A stretch of 64,000 nt of DNA from Subdoligranulum variabile. GTDB lineage: Bacteria; Bacillota; Clostridia; Oscillospirales; Ruminococcaceae. The DNA lies in the NCBI RefSeq assembly GCF_025152575.1, contig NZ_CP102293.1:806001-870000 (forward strand), written 5' to 3'. Position 1 is the stretch's first letter, and every line of letters begins with the position of its first letter. A program made the translations under genes and the position numbers. Of this stretch, positions 25,734 to 32,434 are shown piece by piece. The notes under the pieces were generated by a model that saw only the letters and a program-made list of their open reading frames with translations, had not been told where the DNA came from and ran no database searches.

Positions 25734-26103
25734 TCATTTTCCCCGACGGACGTTTTCACTGCCCCACCGGGCCGAAAGCGCCTGCAGCGCCCGCTTCTCC
25801 AGCCGGGAGATATAGCTCCGGCTGATGCCCATCTGCCCGGCGATTTCCTGCTGGGTGCAGGGCGGCCGACCATCCAGACCGTAGCGTCGGGTCAGCACCT
25901 GCTGCTCCCGCGGCGGCAGCGTTTCCAGCAGCTTGCGCAGCCGTGCCGCATCGGCGCGGCGCTCGCAGTCATCCTCCATCACCGCCGGGTCCGGCAAAGT
26001 GTCCGCCAGTGTCAGCTGCCCCTCGCTGCCCTCCAGCGGCTCCTGCAGGGAGAGTAGCGTCCCCTCCCGCCGGGTGCGCCGCAGCTCCATCCGCAGTTCA
26101 TTT
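25734..26103 (-). CDS. sigK: 3' half of the split sporulation sigma factor gene sigK (SpoIIIC-like part)
   Basis: This part encodes the last 121 residues of pro-sigma-K: the end of region 2/3 (NELRMELRRTRREGTLLSLQEPLEG), a linker, and region 4 with the -35-recognising helix-turn-helix (CTQQEIAGQMGISRSYISRLEKRAL). It has no start of its own that makes sense; an ATG at 26138 is in frame but lies inside the recombinase gene. The missing regions 1-2 are encoded 12.5 kb away at 38592-38939 on the same strand. Joining the two at AAT|GAA gives a single uninterrupted 237-residue protein. Confidence 0.93.
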
Positions 26104-27786
26104 GCTATCCTCTCCCCAAAGCGTCGGTTCCTGCTCATCGTCTGCCTCCTCCGCGCCCCACAGCACCACCCGGGCACGCTGACCGTCCCAGACCACCTTG
26201 CGCACCACCCCGCGGACAGCCGCCCGTTTCTGCTCCACCGTCATGCTGTCCACGCAGTCCCGGAAGGACGCAAGCCGCTGCCGCAGAAGGTCGAACTCCC
26301 TGTCGTTCAAGTTCCGGCGGACCTCCCGGTCTTCCAGCGCTCCGATCCGCTCCTGTAGTTCGGCCTGTCCGGCATGCAGCTCCTCGATACGCTTTTTGAG
26401 ATGGTCCAGGGCCGTACTGTCTCCGAAATCCGCCAGTGAATCCACCAGAGCCCGGATCTTCCGGTCATTTTCCGCCTGCTGCTGCCGCAGCTCCTCCAGC
26501 GGCCGTTCGGATTCGGTCCGGCCGGTATACAGCCCTTTGCTCTTTTCCAGCCGGGAGAGGAACCCGCTTTTCTCCCCTGTCAGTTCCCGGATCTGCGCCA
26601 GGACCGCCCCATCCAGAAGGTTGCCCTCTGCATTTTTGCCGTTGCACAGACGGCGCTTGCTGCGCTCCTTGCTCTTGCAGACGTAGTGGAAGATCCGTTT
26701 GCCCTCTGCCGTTTCCCGCCGGGAGAGCTTTGGGTACATCCGGCTGCCGCAGCGGCACCAGAGCAGACCGGTGAGCAGGGCCTCGTTGCTGCGGGGCTTG
26801 CGGTAGGCGTTGGACTTGTTGCGTTCCAGGGATTCCTGGACGCGGACCCAGGCCTTGCCCGGGATCAGTCCCGGATGCTGCCCCACCGATACGATCCACT
26901 CACAGACAGGCCGGTAGACGGTGGCCCGGCCCTTCTCCTGGTCGGTGCGGTTGTAGGCCAGGATACCCCGGACGCCGTCAAACTCCTCCGGTGCCGAGAA
27001 CAGCTCGGCCTGCTTCTCCAGAAAGTATTGGTAAGCATCCCGGTCTGCAATGAGATAGACCGGGTTCTGCAAAATTCCCCGTATGGAAAACCGGGTGAAG
27101 CTCCGTCCGTTTTTGGTGCGGATCTGCCGGCGCAGCAGTTCAGCCTCGGTCCCGGTGAGGGAGTCCGTCTCGCCGTACAGGTCGTAGATTTCCCGGACGA
27201 CCGCGGCTTCCTCGGGAAGGAGTCTGAGCCGGCAGGCCCGCTTGCTCCTGCCGTCCACCGTGACGGTCCTGACCGCCTCGGAGGTGTACCCGGTAGGGGT
27301 GGTGCCCCCCAGCCAACGCCCGGTCTTGGCCAGCTCGTGCATATTGTCCCGGATGCGCTCGGCGATGGTCTCCCGCTCCAGCTGGCTGAACACCGAGGCA
27401 ATGTACATCATGGCCCGCCCCATGGGACTGGATGTGTCGAAACTCTCCCGGATGGAGATAAAGTCGATGCCCAGCCGCCCCAGTTCCTCGATGAGGGCAG
27501 AAAAGTCGCTGATGTTGCGGCTGATCCGGTCCAGGCGGTAGACCACCACCGCCCGGAACCGGCGTTCCCGGGCGGCCTGCATCATCCGCCGGAAGTCCGG
27601 ACGGTTCAGATTGCCCCCGGAAAAACCCTCGTCCTCAAAGACGACGGCTCGGTCGGCCCAGGCATCTCCGAAGGCGGTGCGGATGTACGCCCTGCACAGC
27701 TCCACCTGGTTGCCGATGCTCTCCCCTTTGCCGGTAAAACGGGACTTCCGGGAGTAGATGGCAATGACATCCTGATTTCTGGGCAT
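26098..27786 (-). CDS. Large serine recombinase of the sigK element (SpoIVCA-like)
   Basis: The 562-residue protein starts at ATG 27786 with AGGAAGG upstream. The resolvase domain spans residues 1-150, with the nucleophilic Ser12 in AIYSRKS and YRLDRISRNISDF. A Recombinase domain follows (about 165-275: GGTTPTGYTSE, RFSIRGILQNPVY). A zinc ribbon comes next (CRCGSRM...YVCKSK...RLCNGK), then a coiled coil (about 400-490). Its TGA stop uses the base next to the recombination core AAATG, so the gene ends exactly at the element boundary. Position and family match SpoIVCA, which excises the skin element from sigK in the mother cell. Confidence 0.95.
   Translation of the reverse strand: MPRNQDVIAIYSRKSRFTGKGESIGNQVELCRAYIRTAFGDAWADRAVVFEDEGFSGGNLNRPDFRRMMQAARERRFRAVVVYRLDRISRNISDFSALIEELGRLGIDFISIRESFDTSSPMGRAMMYIASVFSQLERETIAERIRDNMHELAKTGRWLGGTTPTGYTSEAVRTVTVDGRSKRACRLRLLPEEAAVVREIYDLYGETDSLTGTEAELLRRQIRTKNGRSFTRFSIRGILQNPVYLIADRDAYQYFLEKQAELFSAPEEFDGVRGILAYNRTDQEKGRATVYRPVCEWIVSVGQHPGLIPGKAWVRVQESLERNKSNAYRKPRSNEALLTGLLWCRCGSRMYPKLSRRETAEGKRIFHYVCKSKERSKRRLCNGKNAEGNLLDGAVLAQIRELTGEKSGFLSRLEKSKGLYTGRTESERPLEELRQQQAENDRKIRALVDSLADFGDSTALDHLKKRIEELHAGQAELQERIGALEDREVRRNLNDREFDLLRQRLASFRDCVDSMTVEQKRAAVRGVVRKVVWDGQRARVVLWGAEEADDEQEPTLWGEDSK
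26099..26121 (-). other. Attachment site at the sigK 3'-half side
   Basis: On the minus strand the element end TTGGGGAGAGGATAGC is followed by core AAATG, then sigK sequence AACTGCGG. This is the attP left arm joined to the attB right arm. The core also supplies the recombinase stop codon (AAA TGA). Confidence 0.88.
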
Positions 27787-27812
27787 GGCGGATCGCCTTC
27801 CTTTCCATCCCC

Positions 27813-27860
27813 ATTGTATGAGGCGACAGGTCATAGAAGACAGGCTTTCCGCCATACAAT
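27813..27860. promoter_or_regulatory. Divergent sigma-E-like promoters for the recombinase (-) and the small ORF (+)
   Basis: A perfect CATACAAT occurs once on each strand. On minus it lies at 27820-27813 with GTCTTCTA 13 bp upstream. On plus it lies at 27853-27860 with GTCATAGA (27830-27837) 15 bp upstream. The known sigma-E consensus is close to GTCATATT-N13-15-CATACAAT. The two -35 regions overlap, so the promoters may compete or be jointly controlled. Confidence 0.7.
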
Positions 27861-27892
27861 GCACCAGACGACGGGAATCGGGAGGTGACCGG

Positions 27893-28099
27893 ATGAAAAA
27901 CAGCCCGCCCCTGCAGATGACCGTACAGTTTCCCCAAACCAGGGGCGGCAAGGAGGAACTGGCACAGCGGATTGCGGAACTCCACGCCGATTGCGTGCGC
28001 GCTGCCCTGAACCAGCTGAACTGCCCCGTGAAGCAGAAGCGGGAACTTCTGCAGGCGATAATCGACACGTACCGGAGTTTGCCGGACCCTCGCCCCTGA
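27893..28099 (+). CDS. Small helical protein divergent from the recombinase; candidate recombination directionality factor
   Basis: The 68-residue protein starts at ATG 27893, right after GGGAGGTGACC. The sequence is basic-acidic and mostly helical (KEELAQRIAELHADCVRAAL, then CPVKQKRELLQAIIDTYRSL), with no recognised domain. It stands divergent to the serine recombinase behind a sigma-E-like promoter. In the Clostridioides difficile skin element a small protein (CD1234) controls the direction of recombination. This ORF is in the right kind of place for such a job, but there is no sequence proof. Confidence 0.6.
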   Translation: MKNSPPLQMTVQFPQTRGGKEELAQRIAELHADCVRAALNQLNCPVKQKRELLQAIIDTYRSLPDPRP

Positions 28100-28143
28100 A
28101 TCCGCACCAGTCCCCGGTGAGCAAATGCCCGCCGGGGCTGTTG

Positions 28144-28172
28144 TTGAGGGAACCGGTCGGACATGCTATAAT
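28144..28172 (+). promoter_or_regulatory. Promoter of the TatD-like gene
   Basis: TTGAGG (28144-28149), 17 bp, TATAAT (28167-28172). This is a vegetative-type promoter inside the element. Confidence 0.75.
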
Positions 28173-28200
28173 AGAATCCATCAGAAAGGAGTGATGCCCT

Positions 28201-29136
28201 GTGATCGATACCCACATTCATCTTTCCCATTTCCTGTTTGACGCCCAGTTCCCCTATCTTGCGCTGGACCGCGACGGAAACGGCGTCATCCGGCAGGGGA
28301 CCCGCGAACAGCTGATCGAGGAGCTGCGCGCCGCGGGGATTTCCTGCTGCCTCGATCCCGGCATCGGCATCACCTCCAACGAAAAGCTGCTGGCGCTGGC
28401 GGAGCAGTGGCCGGGTTTTGTGTATGGGGCCGTGGGGGTACATCCCACCCGCACCTGGGAATACAAGACCTTGCTGCAGGGCAAGAAGCACACCGTACGG
28501 CTCCACTGGAACGAACGCCGGAAGCTGGATGAATTCCTGAAGCATCCCGCTGTAGTGGCTGTCGGGGAGACCGGCCTGGACTACCACCACCCCAGGAAAG
28601 AGCAGCACCGGCTGCGGCAGATGGCCTGGTTTCTCTACCAGCTCCGGCTGGCCCACCGGCACAGCCTGCCGCTGATCCTTCACATCCGGGAAGCCGACGC
28701 GGATGCGCTGCGCATCCTGAGGGGATGCCGGCACTGGCTGCACGGCGGGGTATGCCATTGCTTCTGCGGCACGCAGGAAACCGCCGCTGCCTATACCGCG
28801 CTGGGACTGAAGCTGGGCATCGGCGGTTCCCTGCTGATGAACAGCCCCCGAACCCATGGCCTGGAACAGGCCATTGTCTCCACCCCGCTGGAAAGTCTTC
28901 TGCTGGAGACAGACGGTCCCTATGTGCTGCCCTCCTGCCCGCAGCTGGACCAAAAGAAGCGGAGAAAGGTGCGCAACACCAGCCTGATCCTGCCGGCCGT
29001 GGCCGGGCGTATTGCGGAACTGAAGAAGATCCCGGTGGAAGAGGTGCTGCGGGTCACCTCGGAAAATGCCGTCCGCCTCTTCGGTCTGCCGGCACAGACA
29101 GCGGCCCCGGCAGCCCAGGAGCCCTGCAAAGGATGA
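28201..29136 (+). CDS. TatD-family metal-dependent hydrolase
   Basis: The 311-residue protein starts at GTG 28201 with AAAGGAG upstream. It follows the TatD TIM-barrel metallohydrolase plan: the first metal motif is IDTHIHLSHF, GETGLDYHH supplies the glutamate, ILHIREA and GVCHCFCG supply histidines, and LLETDGPYVLPS supplies the last aspartate. TatD proteins act as 3'-5' DNases or RNases in DNA repair or turnover. It is cargo of the sigK element and has its own promoter. A DNA-processing role tied to the element is possible but unproved. Confidence 0.88.
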   Translation: MIDTHIHLSHFLFDAQFPYLALDRDGNGVIRQGTREQLIEELRAAGISCCLDPGIGITSNEKLLALAEQWPGFVYGAVGVHPTRTWEYKTLLQGKKHTVRLHWNERRKLDEFLKHPAVVAVGETGLDYHHPRKEQHRLRQMAWFLYQLRLAHRHSLPLILHIREADADALRILRGCRHWLHGGVCHCFCGTQETAAAYTALGLKLGIGGSLLMNSPRTHGLEQAIVSTPLESLLLETDGPYVLPSCPQLDQKKRRKVRNTSLILPAVAGRIAELKKIPVEEVLRVTSENAVRLFGLPAQTAAPAAQEPCKG

Positions 29137-29171
29137 TGCCCGTACCGATTTTCGCCCTTGCCTGCACAACC

Positions 29172-29206
29172 AAAAAGACCGTGTCCCATCCGGGACACGG
29201 TCTTTT
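29172..29206. terminator. Bidirectional terminator between the TatD gene and the ech operon
   Basis: AAAGACCGTGTCCC-ATCC-GGGACACGGTCTTT is a 14-bp perfect stem with T-tract on plus and the matching A-tract giving a U-tract on minus. It ends both convergent units. Confidence 0.93.
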
Positions 29207-29210
29207 CTTA

Positions 29211-29651
29211 TCAGGTTTCGGGCTTGTCCGCCGGCGCAGCGGGCTTGGCGGCGGCAGCGCCGGCCGGTTTAGCGGCAGGTCTGGGGGTCGGCTTGGGCAG
29301 CGGCGTGGTGCGGGTGTAGGTGTCGCTGTGCCGGGTGGTGTCCGGCGTGGTGTAGCCGGGGACCATCTTCAGGCACTTTTTGGGGCAGACGTTCACACAG
29401 TTGCCGCACTGCACGCAGTCAAACCGCTGGATGGTCCAGGTGCCGGCAGCCCGGTCCACCGTCAGGGCGCCGGGCGGGCAGCTGCGGGCACACATACCGC
29501 AGCTGATACAGGATTCAATGTCGATCTCGATATGTCCGCGCATCCGTTCAGGATACTGGGCCGGCGCAAAGGGATAGCTGGTGGTGACCGGCTTGCTGAA
29601 CAGATTCTTCAGCGCGGTACCCGCAAAGGGCAGGAATTTCAATGATGCCAT
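29211..29651 (-). CDS. echF: Ech hydrogenase subunit EchF (two-[4Fe-4S] ferredoxin-like, NuoI homologue)
   Basis: The 146-residue protein starts at ATG 29651 behind AGAGGTGA. It contains two 4Fe-4S motifs, CISCGMCARSCPPG and CVQCGNCVNVCPKK, between about residues 48 and 95. A proline/alanine/lysine-rich tail of ~45 residues is unusual for the family. It would pass electrons from reduced ferredoxin to the EchC cluster. It is the last gene of the ech operon, 7 bp after echE. Confidence 0.92.
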   Translation of the reverse strand: MASLKFLPFAGTALKNLFSKPVTTSYPFAPAQYPERMRGHIEIDIESCISCGMCARSCPPGALTVDRAAGTWTIQRFDCVQCGNCVNVCPKKCLKMVPGYTTPDTTRHSDTYTRTTPLPKPTPRPAAKPAGAAAAKPAAPADKPET

Positions 29652-29658
29652 CTTGGTT

Positions 29659-30738
29659 TCACCTCTCGGTACAGCTGATGCAGGGGTCAATGGTCAGGAT
29701 CAGCAGCGGCACGTCAGCCAGCTGGCAGCCCTTGAGCATGTTCAGCATGGGCGGGATGTTGCTGGTGGTGGGGGTGCGCAGACGGAACCGTTCGATGAAC
29801 TTGGTGCCGTTGGCCTTCACATAGTAGATGGCCTCGCCCCGGGGCTGTTCGATGCGGGTGAAATACTCCCCCTGGGGGAAGCCCTTCACCGGTACCGCAA
29901 TGGGCCCCGCCGGGATCTTGGCCGCCGCTTGGCGGATGAGGTCAAAGGACTGGTGGATCTCCCGGATACGCACCTCACACCGGGCGTAGGAATCGCCCTC
30001 GGTGGCGGTGACGGGTTCCAGATCCAGTTCGCCGTAGGCCGCATAGCCCAGCTTGCGGGCGTCGTAGGAGACACCGCTGGCCCGCAGCATGGGGCCCACG
30101 GCTCCCATGAGGGTGGCATCCTCGGGGGTCAGCACCCCCAGCCCGTGCAGACGGGAGCCGGTGGTATAGTCCCGCAGGAAGGCGTCGGCGATGGGCTTGA
30201 GTTCCTTCTCCATATCATTGCAGGTGTCCACAATGTTCTTGAGCATGGTTTCGTCCATGTCCTTGAGTACGCCGCCGATGCAGTTCACCGAGAAGATCAC
30301 CCGGCCGCCGGTGGTGGCGTCGAACATGTCCAAGATCTTTTCCCGCAGCTTCCAACTCTCCATGAAGAGGCTCTCAAAGCCCATGGCGTCGGCCAGCAGG
30401 CCCAGCCACAGCAGATGGGAATGAATGCGGCTCATCTCCATCCAGATGGTGCGCAGATACCGGCCCCGGGGCGGCACCTCCACATTCATGATGTGCTCCA
30501 GCGTCTGGCAGTACCCCAGCCCGTGGCCGAAGCTGCAGATGCCGCAGACCCGCTCGGCAATGTAGACGTATTCCTTGAAATCCTTGGTCTCCACCAGTTT
30601 TTCCAGTCCGCGGTGGACAAACCCGATGCTGGGCACCGCTTCCACCACCACTTCGTCCTCCAGAACCAGGTCCAGGTGGATGGGTTCCGGCAGGACGGGA
30701 TGCTGCGGACCAAAGGGCACAATGCTTCGTTTCGCCAT
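29659..30738 (-). CDS. echE: Ech hydrogenase large subunit EchE ([NiFe] catalytic subunit)
   Basis: The 359-residue protein starts at ATG 30738 with AAGGGG upstream. Both nickel-ligand motifs are present: RVCGICSFGH (Cys65, Cys68) near the N-terminus and DPCISCTER (Cys353, Cys356) at the very end. The chain stops three residues after the last cysteine, so there is no C-terminal extension to be cut by a maturation protease, as in other Ech/group 4 enzymes. It oxidises or forms H2 in exchange with ferredoxin. All four cysteines being intact argues for function. Confidence 0.96.
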   Translation of the reverse strand: MAKRSIVPFGPQHPVLPEPIHLDLVLEDEVVVEAVPSIGFVHRGLEKLVETKDFKEYVYIAERVCGICSFGHGLGYCQTLEHIMNVEVPPRGRYLRTIWMEMSRIHSHLLWLGLLADAMGFESLFMESWKLREKILDMFDATTGGRVIFSVNCIGGVLKDMDETMLKNIVDTCNDMEKELKPIADAFLRDYTTGSRLHGLGVLTPEDATLMGAVGPMLRASGVSYDARKLGYAAYGELDLEPVTATEGDSYARCEVRIREIHQSFDLIRQAAAKIPAGPIAVPVKGFPQGEYFTRIEQPRGEAIYYVKANGTKFIERFRLRTPTTSNIPPMLNMLKGCQLADVPLLILTIDPCISCTER

Positions 30739-30742
30739 AGTC

Positions 30743-31090
30743 TTACCCCTTTTCCTTGAACGGCGTGGGCCGCGCAATGCGGTACAGCTTGTCGTGATAG
30801 TCGCCCTGGATGCTCTCGATCTTTACGCCGAACAGCTCTGCGGCCTCGTTTTCCTGCAGGAAAGCGCCGGGATACACCTGGGTGATGCTGGGCACCGTCT
30901 CGTCGGTGCCCAAAGTCAGACGCAGGGTGCGCATATCGTACCCTTTGGCAAAGGAGTAGCTCAGCTCATAGCCGTCGGGCAGACGGACCGCACACAACTG
31001 CACCACCCGCCAGCCGTCCATCTTGAACCGGATCACCTGGGGCATGAATTCCGCCATGGTGATGGGCTCGATCGTGTTGGCAGCTTCCAT
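30743..31090 (-). CDS. echD: Ech hydrogenase subunit EchD (NuoC homologue)
   Basis: The 115-residue soluble protein starts at ATG 31090, preceded by AAGGAGGAAGG. The family feature is the 30-kDa-subunit ending, here VYPGAFLQENEAAELFGVKIESIQGD, close to the E-x-R-E-x-x-D-x-x-G-I region of NuoC. It is a structural subunit bridging EchC and EchE. It sits 2 bp after echC and 4 bp before echE. Confidence 0.88.
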   Translation of the reverse strand: MEAANTIEPITMAEFMPQVIRFKMDGWRVVQLCAVRLPDGYELSYSFAKGYDMRTLRLTLGTDETVPSITQVYPGAFLQENEAAELFGVKIESIQGDYHDKLYRIARPTPFKEKG

Positions 31091-31092
31091 CG

Positions 31093-31551
31093 TCAGCCTT
31101 CCTCCTTTTTCTCTTCTTCTTTTTCCTCGGTGTAGTGGCTGCGCTTGTCCTCCAGGATCTCCAGCGCTTTCACCACACCGTCGATGATGGCCTGGGGCCG
31201 GGCCGCACAGCCCGGCACGTAGACGTCCACCGGGATGACCGTGTCGATGCCGCCCTTGATGTTGTAGCAGTCCTTGAAGACGCCGCCCGTGCAGGCACAG
31301 ATCCCCACGGCCACCACCACTTTTGGGTTGGGCATCTGTTCGTACAGCTGCCGTACCACCCCTTCGCACTGGCTGTTCACACCGCCGGTGATCAGCAGGA
31401 TGTCCGCCTGGAAGGGATCGCCGGTGTTGATGATGCCGAAACGTTCAATGTCGTATTTGGGCGTGGTGCAGGCCAGCACCTCAATATCGCACCCGTTGCA
31501 GCTGCTGGCGTCATAGTGCAGCATCCAAGGGGATTTTGCAAGTTTCTTCAT
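31093..31551 (-). CDS. echC: Ech hydrogenase small subunit EchC (NuoB homologue)
   Basis: The 152-residue protein carries the proximal [4Fe-4S] cluster: CNGCDIE (Cys18, Cys21), GICACTGG and VPGCAARP supply the cysteines. It is the short, NuoB-like small subunit without an export signal, so the enzyme is cytoplasmic-side. A highly acidic/basic tail (KEEEKKEEG) follows. It lies 19 bp after echB. Confidence 0.95.
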   Translation of the reverse strand: MKKLAKSPWMLHYDASSCNGCDIEVLACTTPKYDIERFGIINTGDPFQADILLITGGVNSQCEGVVRQLYEQMPNPKVVVAVGICACTGGVFKDCYNIKGGIDTVIPVDVYVPGCAARPQAIIDGVVKALEILEDKRSHYTEEKEEEKKEEG

Positions 31552-31570
31552 GGTAGTTTCGCCCCCTCAT

Positions 31571-32434
31571 TCAGCGTACCAGCATAAGGATCAGGCCGTT
31601 GAGCCCGCCGGTGAGCAGCGTGACCACCCAGCAGCCATCCAGCAGGGTGCGCCACTTGACGCGGGCGGCCACATTGTCCCACAAAATCTCCAGAAGATAC
31701 ACCACCAGGCAGGCCACAATGGCGATGGGCCAGCTCCACCAGTGTTCGTTGAGGAAAAACAGCGCCACGATGCCCAGCATGAGCACCATCTCGTAATATT
31801 CGGCGATATTCATCACCGCCAGGGTGGGACCGGCCATCTCGGTGGTGATGCCCTTGACCATCTCCTGGTGGGCATGGTGGCTGGTGGACAGATCAAAGGG
31901 CGACTTGCGCAGTTTGATGGCCGTAATGAACATGAAGCCCAGCAGGAAGCCAGGCATGGTCAGCACAGCGCTGTGGGACATCCGGATGATGTCCCCCACA
32001 TGGAAGCTGCCGGTGGCCAGATAGAACCCCACCGCCATGAGCAGGGTCAGAGGTTCGTAGGCCATCATCTGGATCATCTCCCGTCCGGCGCCCAGGGTGG
32101 AGAAAGGCGAGGAATCGCTGGACGCCGCCATGACCAGGAACATATCGGCGGTGGACAGGATGAACAGGCACATGAGAATATCCGCGCCCGCAAACAGCAT
32201 GGAGCCGGCCACCGCCAGGAAGATCAGATAGCTCAGGTTCAGCAGCATCTGCACACTGTTGACGGCGATCATCTGCTTGGAGAACAGCTTCTTCAGGTCA
32301 TAGAAAGGCTGCATCATGGGCGGCCCCTGACGGGCCTGCATCCGGGCGCTGACACGGCGGTCCAACCCGTCCAGCAGGGCGCCCACCAGGGGCGCCAGCA
32401 GCAGATACGCCAAAACCGAAACGACCGGCATCAT
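31571..32434 (-). CDS. echB: Ech hydrogenase membrane subunit EchB (NuoH homologue)
   Basis: The 287-residue integral membrane protein has about eight helices. The NuoH-like cytoplasmic loops QARQGPPMMQPFYDLKKLF and SPFDLSTSHHAHQEMVKG are both present. These loops join the membrane arm to the hydrogenase head. The start overlaps the echA stop as ATGA. A second ATG three bases on (32431) has better spacing to GGAGGTG. Confidence 0.94.
   Translation of the reverse strand: MMPVVSVLAYLLLAPLVGALLDGLDRRVSARMQARQGPPMMQPFYDLKKLFSKQMIAVNSVQMLLNLSYLIFLAVAGSMLFAGADILMCLFILSTADMFLVMAASSDSSPFSTLGAGREMIQMMAYEPLTLLMAVGFYLATGSFHVGDIIRMSHSAVLTMPGFLLGFMFITAIKLRKSPFDLSTSHHAHQEMVKGITTEMAGPTLAVMNIAEYYEMVLMLGIVALFFLNEHWWSWPIAIVACLVVYLLEILWDNVAARVKWRTLLDGCWVVTLLTGGLNGLILMLVR

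Noticed and set aside
25734..26138. A free-standing small sigma factor starting at ATG 26138
   Set aside because: It would lack region 2, its first residues lie in the recombinase gene, and the missing part is found intact at the other end of the element.
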